From Spirochaetaceae bacterium (GTDB lineage: Bacteria; Spirochaetota; Spirochaetia; SZUA-6; Fen-1364): a DNA stretch of 29,780 bases. Positions within the stretch are counted from its first letter, which is position 1. Each line of letters begins with the position of its first letter. This document shows, piece after piece, positions 15,968-24,895 of this stretch. The position numbers and the translations under genes are program-made. The notes below the pieces were generated by a model. That model made no database searches, was not told the origin of the DNA, and saw nothing but the letters and a program-made list of their open reading frames with translations. Where the stretch lies: NCBI GenBank assembly GCA_003141795.1, contig PLNO01000086.1:1-29780 (forward strand), given 5' to 3'.

Positions 15968-15996
15968 TTTTCCTTATCGGTCAAGTCAGGTATAGT
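15968..15996 (+). promoter_or_regulatory. Possible promoter of the acyl-CoA ligase gene
   Basis: TATAGT (15991-15996) matches 5 of 6 -10 bases. The -35 at 17-base spacing (TTTTCC) matches only 3 of 6. A leader of about 55 bases would precede the ATG at 16057. Confidence 0.4.
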
Positions 15997-16056
15997 GTCG
16001 GTGATGGGAGCGTATCCCCTCAAGCTCAAGCGACATTCAACTGCGAGGATAATGCG

Positions 16057-17790
16057 ATGAAGACACAACGCCCGTTGCCTTGGGAGTTCCTGGATGCGTA
16101 TCGGGGGAAGACTTTCTCGGGTCAATGGCCCACACTCCCCGAGCTGTTCTCCCTCACCGTGGCGCGGTTCCCCGATCATGCGTGCTTCACGGTGTACGAG
16201 CCCGAGCGCAGGAGCCTCTCCTACAGCGAAGCGTCAGCTCTCATCAACGCCGTTGCGCGAAAGCTGCGGTCCCTCGGTGTCGGCAGGGGAAGCAAGGTCG
16301 CGGTCACCGGCAAGAACAGCCCCGAGTGGGCGGTAGCCTATCTGGCGGCACTCACCGCGGGCGGCGTCGTTGTGCCCATCGACTACCAGCTGAGCGCGGC
16401 CGAAATCGCCAATCTCATCCGCGCGGGGGATGCCTCGGTGCTGTTCTGCGACGAAGAGAAACTGGTGGAGATCTCCGCGACATGCGGGAACCTGTCCGCG
16501 GTGTTCTCCCTGGCTCCGGGCAAGCCCAACTACATCTACACCCTGGATGCGAAGGACGCACCACCCGTTGAGCCCGCTTCAGAAACCGACCTTGCCGCCA
16601 TTCTCTTCACCAGCGGCACGATGGGCCAGCCCAAGGGGGTGATGCTGACTCACCGCAACTTCGTCTCGGACTGCCTGCAGGCGCAGGGCAACCTCACCGT
16701 GCTTTCCACCGACGTCTTCTACGCCCTGTTGCCCATACATCATTCCTATACCATGCTCGCCGTTTTCATCGAGGCCATCTCCACCGGGGCGGAGATCGTC
16801 TTCGGCAAGCGCATGGTGACCAAACAGATCCTCAAGGACCTCAAGGAAGCGAAGATCACGATGTTCCTCGGCGTGCCGCTACTGTTCAACAAGGTGCTCG
16901 CTGGGATCATGAAAGGCGTACGGGAGAAAGGCCCAATCGTCTTTGGCCTCATACGGTTCCTCATGTTCCTTTCGGGCCTGATCAAGAAGGTGACCCACGT
17001 CAATCCCGGCAAGAAGATCTTCCACTCGTTGCTGGAGAAGGCCAGCCTCTCAACCATCCGCAACTGCATCTCCGGCGGCGGGCCGCTCGCCCCTGCGGTC
17101 TTCAAGCGCTACAACCAGCTCGGCATCGACTTCGTCCAGGGTTACGGGCTCACGGAAACATCGCCCATCATCACGCTCAACCCCACGGACGCATATCGGG
17201 AGACGAGCGTCGGCCGCATCATTCCCGGCGTGGAAATGCGCGTCCGCGAGCCTGACGCCAACGGCGTGGGGGAGATCTGCGTCAAGGGATCCATGGTCAT
17301 GGCGGGCTACTACAAGATGCCGGAGGAAACGGCAAGGGTCCTCTCCCCCGACGGCTGGCTGTCCACGGGAGACCTCGGCTACATGGACGCGGAGAACTAC
17401 GTGTACCTCACCGGCCGGGCGAAGAACCTCATCGTCACCGAGGGCGGCAAGAACGTCTATCCCGAGGAGATCGAGAACGGCTTCCAGCTCTACGACGAGG
17501 TCGAGCAGGTCCTCGTATGCGGCTACGTGCAAGATGAGGCAACGCGCAGCGAAGGGATCCAGGCCATGCTCTATCCCGACGTCGAGCGGTTCAAGGGTGA
17601 AGGAGAGAACGGGGTCGTGGACTGGCCCTCCGTGGAAAAGGCGCTCCGCAAAGTCGTTGATGAGGTGAACCAGAAGCTGCTCCCCTACCAGCGCATCTCC
17701 AAAGTGACGGTGCTGCGGGAGAGGCTCGCGGAGACGACGACGAAAAAGGTGAAGCGCTTCGCCGTGGAGGCGAACGCCGGCACCGCGTGA
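16057..17790 (+). CDS. Long-chain acyl-CoA ligase / AMP-binding enzyme
   Basis: This 577-residue adenylate-forming enzyme is of FadD/FAA type. The P-loop FTSGTMGQPKGVMLTHRNF lies near residue 185, the A5 motif QGYGLTETSP near 360, the A7 motif STGDLGYMD near 437, and the hinge/A8 motif TGRAKNLIVTEGGKNVYPEE follows. It ends with TTKKVKRF, which carries the probable catalytic lysine. It should activate a fatty acid with ATP and join it to CoA at the inner face of the membrane. The open frame extends upstream to 15727, but that part is the tail of the MFS region in another frame. The ATG at 16057 has GAGGA upstream and begins the normal family N-terminus. It is monocistronic and faces the acyl-CoA synthetase beta gene. 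Confidence 0.9.
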   Translation: MKTQRPLPWEFLDAYRGKTFSGQWPTLPELFSLTVARFPDHACFTVYEPERRSLSYSEASALINAVARKLRSLGVGRGSKVAVTGKNSPEWAVAYLAALTAGGVVVPIDYQLSAAEIANLIRAGDASVLFCDEEKLVEISATCGNLSAVFSLAPGKPNYIYTLDAKDAPPVEPASETDLAAILFTSGTMGQPKGVMLTHRNFVSDCLQAQGNLTVLSTDVFYALLPIHHSYTMLAVFIEAISTGAEIVFGKRMVTKQILKDLKEAKITMFLGVPLLFNKVLAGIMKGVREKGPIVFGLIRFLMFLSGLIKKVTHVNPGKKIFHSLLEKASLSTIRNCISGGGPLAPAVFKRYNQLGIDFVQGYGLTETSPIITLNPTDAYRETSVGRIIPGVEMRVREPDANGVGEICVKGSMVMAGYYKMPEETARVLSPDGWLSTGDLGYMDAENYVYLTGRAKNLIVTEGGKNVYPEEIENGFQLYDEVEQVLVCGYVQDEATRSEGIQAMLYPDVERFKGEGENGVVDWPSVEKALRKVVDEVNQKLLPYQRISKVTVLRERLAETTTKKVKRFAVEANAGTA

Positions 17791-17798
17791 CCTTGAGG

Positions 17799-17823
17799 GC
17801 CCCGCGGTGAGCTCCGGCGGGGC
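17799..17823. terminator. GC hairpin between convergent acyl-CoA ligase and synthetase genes
   Basis: GCCCCGC pairs with GCGGGGC, and the stem extends inward by CGG/CCG with one bulge to a 6-base loop. It lies 8 bases after the ligase stop and 10 bases beyond the synthetase beta stop on the other strand. No T-run is present, so it is a weak or Rho-assisted terminator candidate for both strands. Confidence 0.5.
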
Positions 17824-17833
17824 GTGAGCTCTG

Positions 17834-18526
17834 TCATGCCCGCAGGATCAGCTTCGCGTCGAGCGCAGTCCAATGCCCGTCGGCAAAAACGATGGGGTTG
17901 ATATCGAGCTGCTCGAAGCGGTCTCCGAGTGAAACGATCAGATCTCCGACACGGGATATGACTGCCGCGAGGCTCGAGGCTTCCAGCTTCATCCCGCGGA
18001 ATCCCTGCAGCACGGGGAACAGCCGCAGCTCCCCGAGCATCCGCAATGCCTCCCTCTCCGAGCAGGGTGCCAGCCGGAACGCCACGTCGCGATACAGCTC
18101 GGCGAGTATTCCCCCCGCGCCCGCCATCAACGCCGGGCCGAGGTTCGCATCGAGGAGGCCTCCGATGATGATCTCAGTGGGCTCGAATCGAAGCTGCCGC
18201 TCCACGAGGAGCTTCCTGCCGGGGAACCGCCCACTCATGAGCTGAAGGGTGGCACGAAGCGCCCCGGCGCCGACCCCGAGCATCACCCCCCCTGCCTCGG
18301 TCTTGTGCAGCACTTCCGCCGAACACACCTTCACGACATAGGGCGGGAGGATGGAGCCCTCCGACAACAGCGCATCCAGATGCTCGTCAGCCGTATTCGC
18401 ATCGACGCGGAGCCCTGCCGGCACATCGATCCCCGCTGCAGCGAACAATCGCTTCGTTTCGTGCTCATCGGGGAACGAAGGGACCGAGAGCCCGTTGATC
18501 CAGCCCGTCAGGAGCTCAGGCGTCAT
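17834..18526 (-). CDS. acdB: ADP-forming acetyl/acyl-CoA synthetase, beta (ATP-grasp) subunit
   Basis: This 230-residue ATP-grasp protein has the size of a separate beta subunit. The YVVKVCSAEVLHKTEAGGV segment (63-81) holds the KVCS strand that binds nucleotide and H74 in HKT, the probable phosphohistidine of this subunit. Later motifs include the acidic EPTEIIIGG, GPALMAGAGGILAEL and LDINPIVF, which bind Mg-ATP. With the alpha subunit it converts acyl-CoA, ADP and phosphate to free acid, CoA and ATP in the cytoplasm. Its start lies 11 bases inside the alpha gene, so the subunits are co-translated. It is the last gene of the ten-gene leftward operon. Confidence 0.9.
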   Translation of the reverse strand: MTPELLTGWINGLSVPSFPDEHETKRLFAAAGIDVPAGLRVDANTADEHLDALLSEGSILPPYVVKVCSAEVLHKTEAGGVMLGVGAGALRATLQLMSGRFPGRKLLVERQLRFEPTEIIIGGLLDANLGPALMAGAGGILAELYRDVAFRLAPCSEREALRMLGELRLFPVLQGFRGMKLEASSLAAVISRVGDLIVSLGDRFEQLDINPIVFADGHWTALDAKLILRA

Positions 18527-19931
18527 TCAGAGCCTCGAGTATGGCGGCGCGCTCCACGAGAAAGCTCGCAGCCCTCACCGTGCGCCATATCGAAGGAAAC
18601 CCGATGACGCCGGCGTCGTACAGTCGTTTGAGATACGCGTCGGTGAACGGTCCGTACTGCGTGAAAACGAGCACGGGGACCTTCGAGCCCACCGCTCGTC
18701 GAGCGATCTCGTCGACGAGGTTGTCGGTGATCTGTGGAGGGGCGAAGAAGGCGATGCAGATGAGGATGTCCACGCCGGGATCGGCAAGGAGGGCATCCAT
18801 GCTCCCGCCGAACATCCCGTCGGTCGCGCTCGCGGTGAGGTCGACGGGGTTACGACAGGATGCGAACGGAAAAGTGGTCGCCCTGATGCGGTCAGTGGTA
18901 GCAGGGGACAGTTTCGCCATCTCCAGACGGATGCCGCGGATCGCGCTCTCGATGTAGTCGGCGCACATGACGCCGAATCCCCCCGCCGGAGTGAGCACGG
19001 CCACGCGGTTCCCCCGCGCTGCGGGAAGGCCGGCGAGAGTCTTGGCCGCGTCGCAGAGCTCCTCGTCGTCATTCAGAGCGATGATCCCATGCTGGCGGAA
19101 CGCCCCCCTGACGACCATGTCGGACCCCGCGAGCCTGCCGGTATGGGAGCTGACAGCCGTAGCGCCGGCCGAGCTGCGCCCCGCTTTGAGGACAATCACG
19201 GGGACGCGCCTGCTGGCCTGCAGCGCCGCCTCCAGGAACGCACGGCCGCCGTCGAGGCTCTCGAGGTAGAAGGCAAGGCATCGCGCGCGCTCGTCCGACT
19301 GGAAGCAGCGCAGGAAATCGAGCTCGTTGAGGTCGCACTTGTTCCCCAGGCCTACGAAGACGAACAGCCCGAAGCCGGTGTTGCTCGCAAGACCGAGGGA
19401 CTCCCCTCCGACCGAGCCGCTCTGCGTGATGAATGCCACGCCACCGCCGCCCGCGAGTGACTTATCGCCGTGCTCGACGAAGATCGTGTCGAGATTCTCC
19501 GAGGGGAGGAAGATGCCCAGCGAGTTCGGGCCGAGGATCCTGGTCGAGGAGCGGGTGGGGATCTGCCGCAGGCGCTCCTCCAGCGCCCTCCCCGCGGCGC
19601 CCGATTCTCCGAAACCGCCGGCGAGCACCACGACGTACGGGATGCCCTTCTCCGCGCAGGCTTCGGCTTCATCGACGGCCGCGGCGGCGGCGATAGTGAT
19701 GATTGCCAGCTCCACTCCGTGGGGCAGCGCTGAAACGCTTGCCACGGTTGTTTTGCCGAGCACCTCTTTGCGGCCGGGATTCACGGGGTAGACCGTGCGG
19801 CCGGAGGCGAGGAGCTGCTCGAAGACGATGCGCCCCGGTTTGCCTTCCACGTCCGTGGCGCCGATAACGGCGATGGACTCCGGTTCCAGAAGGCCACGAA
19901 GGCACCTGTCGGGGTTTTCCTCCGCGCTCAC
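18516..19931 (-). CDS. acdA: ADP-forming acetyl/acyl-CoA synthetase, alpha subunit
   Basis: This 471-residue protein contains, in order, a CoA-binding Rossmann domain (ESIAVIGATDVEGKPGRIVF, 18-37) and two succinyl-CoA-ligase-like domains. FITQSGSVGGESL (168-179) is the first of these. The probable phosphohistidine is H263 in AVSSHTGRLAGSD. CRNPVDLTASATDG lies further on. It binds the CoA thioester and forms an acyl phosphate that is passed to the beta subunit. The GTG start overlaps the stop of the FGGY kinase gene (GTGA), which ties this energy-conserving enzyme directly to a sugar operon. The product acid is unknown; acetate is likely if the operon's LsrF-like enzyme makes acetyl-CoA. Confidence 0.92.
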   Translation of the reverse strand: MSAEENPDRCLRGLLEPESIAVIGATDVEGKPGRIVFEQLLASGRTVYPVNPGRKEVLGKTTVASVSALPHGVELAIITIAAAAAVDEAEACAEKGIPYVVVLAGGFGESGAAGRALEERLRQIPTRSSTRILGPNSLGIFLPSENLDTIFVEHGDKSLAGGGGVAFITQSGSVGGESLGLASNTGFGLFVFVGLGNKCDLNELDFLRCFQSDERARCLAFYLESLDGGRAFLEAALQASRRVPVIVLKAGRSSAGATAVSSHTGRLAGSDMVVRGAFRQHGIIALNDDEELCDAAKTLAGLPAARGNRVAVLTPAGGFGVMCADYIESAIRGIRLEMAKLSPATTDRIRATTFPFASCRNPVDLTASATDGMFGGSMDALLADPGVDILICIAFFAPPQITDNLVDEIARRAVGSKVPVLVFTQYGPFTDAYLKRLYDAGVIGFPSIWRTVRAASFLVERAAILEALNDA

Positions 19932-21421
19932 AGTCCCGTTCGTCCCATGCGCGCGAATGCCTGCTTGTTCGCCCTGTAGAGGTCGAGAAACATCCCCTTC
20001 TTCTCTTCCAGGTAGGAATCGAACCGACCCGAATAGCGCGCGCGCGCGTCCACCGGGACCCCGCCGCCAATCTCATCGAGGCTCGCTCCTTCCAGCGCGG
20101 CACGCGCAAGGAGCGCGGCCCCGAATGCGGCGCCCGCTTCAGGGCCGAGGCTCTCGAGGTCGCGCCTCAAGACCTCGGAGATGACCTGGAGCAGCACCGG
20201 GCTACGGGTGCCGCCGCCGCTCACGCGGATGCGGTCCACCTGCACGCCGCTGGACTCGATCTCCGAGACGATGAGCGACAGGTCGAAGGCGAGCGATTCC
20301 AGGAGTGCGAGGAAGATCTCCTCGGCCCCCGTGGTCGGCGTGAGCCCTGTGAGCAATCCCCGCGCGCAGGGGTCGTTCAGGGGAGTGCGGGCCCCGTTCA
20401 AGTACGGCAGCACGAACACCCCGGTGGGGCGGAAGGACAGCCCCGGGAAGGACGCCATGAGCTCCTCGGTTCCCGACATCCGCAGCACGCTCCTGGCGAA
20501 CCACTCTACGAGGAGGCCCCCCGAACCCGTTGCCCCCCCGAAGATGTAACGTCCCGGGGACAAGGAGCTGGAGACGTAGATGTTCTGCAGGGACTTCACT
20601 ACGTCGCTGCAGGCAACGAAGATGGTCGTGCCGCCGAGGGAAATGGCTCCGGCCCCCGGTGCCGTGCAGCCGCAGACGAGCGATTCCGCTGCGGCATCCG
20701 TTGTACCGACGGTGACGGGAATGCCCCGGGGCAAACCCGAACGCTCGGCGCCCTCTGGGGTCACGTACCCGGCGATCTCAGCCGGCCAGCGGAGCCCTGG
20801 GATGAGCGCAATGTCGATTCCCGCCTCATCGAAGCTTTCCGCAAAGAGGGCGGAACGCGTGAAGTCCACGAGCGTTCCCGCCGAAGCTGTGAAGAAATCC
20901 GTCGCGGCGCACCCGGTGAGGCATCGGACAACGTACCCGCTGGTGGAGAGAAAGCTCCGGGCGTTCGCGAAAACATCCGGCTCGTTCTCCCGGACCCAGA
21001 GGATCTTGGGGAGGATCGACTGGGAGGAGAACTTCGTGAACACGCGCGATGCGGCCGCGCCCTGCAGGGCGCTGTTCATGCGCTCGATCTGGCGGACCGC
21101 ACGAGTGTCAACCCCGTAGAGGATTGCCGGGCGCAACGGCTCGCCGGCGTCGGACACCGGCAGGACGTTGGGCCCCATCGAGCTCACCCCCACCGCCGCA
21201 ATCCGGCCGAGATCAATTGTGCGGGAGAGGAGCGCAGTCAACCGCTGGATGTCGGTCAACCAGACCCGCGCATCCTGCTCGACAAAACCGGCACGGGGAT
21301 AATCGACGCTGTGCTCCACACGGGCCCCGGCCACCCTGCGCGATCTCTCGTCGAGGACGACCGCCTTCGACGAGGTGGTGCCGATATCGAACCCGAGAGT
21401 CAGCCCCGTTCCCCGTGCCAT
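19928..21421 (-). CDS. FGGY-family carbohydrate kinase
   Basis: The protein has 497 residues. The phosphate motif GFDIGTTSSKAVVLD begins at residue 10. YGVDTRA (102-108) is typical of the xylulokinase side of the family. The catalytic base is probably D242 (VGTTDAAAES). The ATP signature is SGGGTRSPVLLQ (401-412). It should phosphorylate the imported or oxidised substrate in the cytoplasm. The frame is open far upstream into the binding-protein gene. The ATG at 21421 (MARGTG) is preferred because GGAGG lies 6 bases before it, whereas the ATG at 21427 touches the GGAGG. It sits 23 bases after the binding-protein gene and overlaps the alpha synthetase start. Placement matches LsrK in Lsr operons, but its sequence looks more like xylulokinase. 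Confidence 0.9.
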   Translation of the reverse strand: MARGTGLTLGFDIGTTSSKAVVLDERSRRVAGARVEHSVDYPRAGFVEQDARVWLTDIQRLTALLSRTIDLGRIAAVGVSSMGPNVLPVSDAGEPLRPAILYGVDTRAVRQIERMNSALQGAAASRVFTKFSSQSILPKILWVRENEPDVFANARSFLSTSGYVVRCLTGCAATDFFTASAGTLVDFTRSALFAESFDEAGIDIALIPGLRWPAEIAGYVTPEGAERSGLPRGIPVTVGTTDAAAESLVCGCTAPGAGAISLGGTTIFVACSDVVKSLQNIYVSSSLSPGRYIFGGATGSGGLLVEWFARSVLRMSGTEELMASFPGLSFRPTGVFVLPYLNGARTPLNDPCARGLLTGLTPTTGAEEIFLALLESLAFDLSLIVSEIESSGVQVDRIRVSGGGTRSPVLLQVISEVLRRDLESLGPEAGAAFGAALLARAALEGASLDEIGGGVPVDARARYSGRFDSYLEEKKGMFLDLYRANKQAFARMGRTGL

Positions 21422-21444
21422 CCGCATCCTCCCCCGGCCCGCCG

Positions 21445-22383
21445 TTACTTCATGTATTCGGCGGCGTTCGCCGAGGTCACGAGCGGCGTCGACATGTAGA
21501 TCACCTTCACGTCGCCGATGACCTCCTGAGGGGTCTTCTTCTGCACGACGATCTTCTTGATGAGGTCCGCCGCCTTCGCCGTGGAATCGTCGAAAGGCTG
21601 CACGATCGTGGCCGCCACGGGCGACGAACCGCTCTTGATGAGCTGGATGTTGCGGTCGTTGCCGTCGATGCCGACGACGAACATGTCCTTCTGGCTGAAT
21701 CCCTTGTCCTTGATGGCGAGGGAGACGCCGTAGGCGGGATCGTCCCAGGCGCACCAGACGGCATTGATCTTGTCGCCGTACTTCACCAGATACGCCTGCA
21801 TGGCGGCCTGCGCGTCTTCGACGAATCCGGCGGGCGGGAGGTAATGAACGTCGAGGACCTTGATGTTCGGCTCTTCGGAGAGGACCGTATCCAGAGCCTT
21901 GCCGCGGAACCGTGTCCCGTAGAACTGGTCGAACTTGAAGACGACGATATTGCCCTTGTGGTTGAGGCGGTCGACGAGATAGGTCGCGATCTTCGAGCCC
22001 ATCTCCCAGTTGTTCGTCAGGATGTCGGCGGTCATCAGATCGCTATACTCAGAATCGATGGCGATCACGGGAATACCGGCATCCTTCGCGGCCTGCAGCG
22101 ACGAGGCGAGCGACGACGCCTGCCCCATGGCGATGACGATCACGCTCACCTTGCGGCTGACGTAATTCTCGACGAGGTTATTCATCTTCTCCCACGAGCC
22201 TGCGGCGTTGGAGACGAATATCTTCCATCCCTCCTTCTTCGCTATCTGCTCGAGCCTGTTGGACACGCGCGCCTGGGTCGCCGCGCCCTGGTTTGCGGCG
22301 ACGAACCCGAGCGTAACCTGCTGCGCGCCGATCGAGAACGCCGAGAGCGCCAGGGCGATCGCAATGATGAGCACCTTCTTCAT
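21445..22383 (-). CDS. Ribose-type ABC transporter substrate-binding protein
   Basis: This 312-residue protein has a signal peptide, MKKVLIIAIALALSAFSIGA, with probable cleavage before QQ. The mature part is a two-lobed type I binding fold: VTLGFVAANQGAATQARVSN forms the first strand, NLVENYVSRKVSVIVIAMG follows, then AAKDAGIPVIAIDSEYSD and the VVGIDGNDRNIQLIKSG hinge region. No lipobox is seen, so it should be free in the periplasm. AAAGGGG lies just before the ATG. It is the third component of the importer, 43 bases after the permease stop. It resembles RbsB more than LsrB, so the ligand is more likely a sugar or polyol than AI-2; this judgement is from memory of the families. Confidence 0.9.
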   Translation of the reverse strand: MKKVLIIAIALALSAFSIGAQQVTLGFVAANQGAATQARVSNRLEQIAKKEGWKIFVSNAAGSWEKMNNLVENYVSRKVSVIVIAMGQASSLASSLQAAKDAGIPVIAIDSEYSDLMTADILTNNWEMGSKIATYLVDRLNHKGNIVVFKFDQFYGTRFRGKALDTVLSEEPNIKVLDVHYLPPAGFVEDAQAAMQAYLVKYGDKINAVWCAWDDPAYGVSLAIKDKGFSQKDMFVVGIDGNDRNIQLIKSGSSPVAATIVQPFDDSTAKAADLIKKIVVQKKTPQEVIGDVKVIYMSTPLVTSANAAEYMK

Positions 22384-22426
22384 ACCTGTCCCCTTTCAAT
22401 AGATATTAAGAGTGACTGCAACGCAA

Positions 22427-23377
22427 TCACCGTTCGACCACTGCCGACCCCCGCGAGGTCAGAGCGACGGCGAGGATGATGATCGCCCCCTTGGCGATGT
22501 ACTGGAAGAAATACGACACCCCCATGAGCACGAGCCCATTGTCGATGACGCCCATGATCAGGGCGCCGATGAGGGTTCCGATGATGTTCGGCCGGGACAC
22601 CTTGACCGTGGTCATCCCGATGTAGGCGGCGGCGATCGCGTCCATGAGGAACGCGTCACCCGCCGTCGGCTGCCCCGATCCCAGCCGGGAGGCGAGCACG
22701 CATCCCGTGAAGGCCGCCAGTGCTCCGGAGAGCACCAGCCCCACCACACGGTAGAGGTTCACGCGGATCCCCGAGTGGTACGCCGATCGGATGCTCCCCC
22801 CGATCGCGTACATCCACCTGCCCGTCTTCGTCTTCTCCATGACGAAGGCGAACAAGGCGACGACGCAGGCCATCAGCACGACTTGCGTGGGCACGACGCC
22901 GAACACCTTGCCCTGGCCGAGGAAAAGGAAGTCGGGCTTGAACTCTCCGAACACCTCCTGGCCTCTCGTGTACATGAAGTTGATTCCCGTCGCGATGGAC
23001 CCCAGGGCGAGGGTCGCGATGAACGCGGAGACCTTCACCTTCGTGATCAGGATCCCGCCGACCAGCCCGAAGACGGCGCCGGCCAGGACGACGATGAGGA
23101 GGGCGATTCCCAGCGGGAACCCCTTCAGGACGAAGCTGGCGAGCAGGACGCCGGACAGGCTCGCCACGGAGGCGATCGACATGTCGAAGTCTCCGGTGAC
23201 CATGCAGACGGTGAGCCCGGTCGCGATGATGGTGAGCATCGAGATATGAGCGAGGATGTCCAGGAGGTTCCTCGGCTCGATGAACGAACCGGACGCAAGG
23301 GAAAAGAAGACGACCAACACCAGGAGCGCAATAATCGTCCCGTACCGCTGCAGATTCATCTTCACGCTTAGTTGCAC
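22427..23377 (-). CDS. Sugar ABC transporter permease (RbsC-like)
   Basis: This 316-residue membrane protein has about 8-10 hydrophobic segments. It begins with IIALLVLVVFFSLASGSFI and the family pattern EPRNLLDILAHISMLTIIAT, then GLTVCMVTGDFDMSIASVAS. The signature loop that contacts the ATPase is in AFLMDAIAAAYIGMTTVKVS. A single permease implies a homodimer, as in RbsC. An ATG exists at 23359, but the GTG at 23377 is preferred because GGGAGG lies 6 bases upstream. This makes the gene overlap the ATPase end by 10 bases. The open frame further upstream is the shadow of the ATPase gene. Confidence 0.9.
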   Translation of the reverse strand: MQLSVKMNLQRYGTIIALLVLVVFFSLASGSFIEPRNLLDILAHISMLTIIATGLTVCMVTGDFDMSIASVASLSGVLLASFVLKGFPLGIALLIVVLAGAVFGLVGGILITKVKVSAFIATLALGSIATGINFMYTRGQEVFGEFKPDFLFLGQGKVFGVVPTQVVLMACVVALFAFVMEKTKTGRWMYAIGGSIRSAYHSGIRVNLYRVVGLVLSGALAAFTGCVLASRLGSGQPTAGDAFLMDAIAAAYIGMTTVKVSRPNIIGTLIGALIMGVIDNGLVLMGVSYFFQYIAKGAIIILAVALTSRGSAVVER

Positions 23378-24891
23378 GACTGACCTCCCTCGAGTTTCTC
23401 CTCCACGAGCGCTGCCGAGAGGATTGCATGCTGGTCGAAAGCGGCCCGCGCGCAATCGGCGACGATCCTCCCCTTGCGCATCACGTACAGCCGATCCGAA
23501 ACGCCGAGCAGCTCGCGGAGATCCGAGGAAACGAAGATGACCCCGGCGCCCTGACGGGCGAGGTTCTGCATGACCTTGTAGACCTCGCGCTTCGTTCCCA
23601 CGTCGATTCCCTTCGTAGGCTCGTCGAATATGAAGAGGCGTCCGCGCGGGCCGATCAGCCATTTCCCGATTACGACCTTCTGCTGGTTGCCCCCGCTGAG
23701 GAAGAGGAGCTTCTGCGCGAGGGACGGGGTCTTGATGGCAAGCTCCTTCGCGACCCCGTTGGCCGCGCCACGCGTCTTGGACGCCCTGACGACGCCGAAG
23801 CGGGTGAACATCCCGAGAAAAGGGATCGTGCAGTTCTCTTCCACGGACATGTCCAGCACAAGGCCTTCCCCCTTGCGGTCCTCCGGGCAGAGATAGACCC
23901 CCCGCCGCATGGCCTGACGGGGATGCCGGAAGATGGCGGGCGCGCCGTCGAGGAGGATGCTTCCCGCCTCCACGGGAAGCGCGCCAAAGAGGCATTTCAT
24001 GAGCTCCGACCTGCGAGATCCAACCATCCCGAAGAAAGCGACGAGCTCGCCTTCCTCGACGTGGAAGGAGATGTCCTCGATCCCGTTGCGCCTGCTCCGC
24101 AGACCCTCGACCTTCAGCAGGGGGCGCGTCTCCCCCATCGGAGGCAGTGGAGGGTACTGCTGATCCATGTCCCTGTTGGTGATGAGGGTGATCAGCTCCC
24201 GAACGGTCAGGGCCGCGGGGAGGTAGGTGCCGATCTTCTCCCCGTTGCGGAGGACCGTGATCATGTCGCAGATCTTGAATACCTCCTCGAGATGATGGGA
24301 GACGTAGAGGATGGCAAACCCGTCCTTCTTGAGCGCCGCGAGGATCCTGAAGAGGTTCTCCGCGTCCTTCTGGGACATCGCCTCCGTGGGCTCGTCGAAA
24401 ACGAAGACGCGCGCGTTGACGCTGAGGGCGCGGAGCACTTCGACGAGCTTCTGCTCGGCCACCCGGAAGCGGCCGACGGGAACGCCGAGCGGGACGTCGA
24501 TCCCGTAGCGCTCGCACAGCTCCTTCGTCTTGCGTTTGAGCTCCGCGGTGGAAAGCACACCGAGGCGCGAGCCCTCCCTGCCGAGCCAGATGTTCTGCTC
24601 GGCGGTGAAGTCCTGAACGAGAACCGTCTCCTGGTGCACCACCGCGATCCCCTCCGCCCGGGCGCGCGCAGGGTGGAACTCGTCGACCCTGTGGGAGCCC
24701 ACGGTGAGCGAGCCCGAGGTGGGGGGAAAGACACCGGCGAGGATATTAATGAGGGTCGACTTTCCGGCGCCGTTCTCCCCTACCAGACCGTGGATCTCCC
24801 CCACGCGCAGCGTGAGGCTCACGTCGGTCAGCGCGACGACGCCGGGGAAGCTCTTGCTCACGGACTCTATCCGAACGATTTCTTCCTCCAT
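23368..24891 (-). CDS. Sugar ABC transporter ATPase with two nucleotide-binding domains (RbsA/MglA type)
   Basis: This 507-residue protein carries two fused ABC domains. The first has Walker A GENGAGKST (38-46), a degenerate signature (FRVAEQKLVEVLRALS) and Walker B VFVFDEPTEAMS. The second has a degenerate P-loop (FFGMVGSRRSELMK), an intact signature LSGGNQQK and Walker B LFIFDEPTKGIDVGTKREVY. Such asymmetry is normal for RbsA/XylG/MglA proteins. It energises import through the neighbouring permease. The ATG at 24891 is chosen because it gives the family N-terminus MEEEIVRIESVSKSF, lies 4 bases after the aldolase stop and has GGGGG upstream. The ten further upstream codons overlap the aldolase. 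Confidence 0.93.
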   Translation of the reverse strand: MEEEIVRIESVSKSFPGVVALTDVSLTLRVGEIHGLVGENGAGKSTLINILAGVFPPTSGSLTVGSHRVDEFHPARARAEGIAVVHQETVLVQDFTAEQNIWLGREGSRLGVLSTAELKRKTKELCERYGIDVPLGVPVGRFRVAEQKLVEVLRALSVNARVFVFDEPTEAMSQKDAENLFRILAALKKDGFAILYVSHHLEEVFKICDMITVLRNGEKIGTYLPAALTVRELITLITNRDMDQQYPPLPPMGETRPLLKVEGLRSRRNGIEDISFHVEEGELVAFFGMVGSRRSELMKCLFGALPVEAGSILLDGAPAIFRHPRQAMRRGVYLCPEDRKGEGLVLDMSVEENCTIPFLGMFTRFGVVRASKTRGAANGVAKELAIKTPSLAQKLLFLSGGNQQKVVIGKWLIGPRGRLFIFDEPTKGIDVGTKREVYKVMQNLARQGAGVIFVSSDLRELLGVSDRLYVMRKGRIVADCARAAFDQHAILSAALVEEKLEGGQSCN

Positions 24892-24895
24892 GGAG

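Noticed and set aside
15727..16056. N-terminal extension of the acyl-CoA ligase
   Set aside because: This stretch is the out-of-frame tail of the MFS gene plus an intergenic region. The normal family start and a ribosome site are at 16057.
21422..21754. Upstream extension of the second FGGY kinase into the binding-protein gene
   Set aside because: The kinase phosphate motif begins right after the ATG at 21421, and the extension overlaps a complete binding-protein gene in another frame.
23377..24517. Upstream extension of the permease frame into the ATPase gene
   Set aside because: The extension reads as a shadow of the ATPase coding sequence. A good ribosome site marks the GTG at 23377 as the start.
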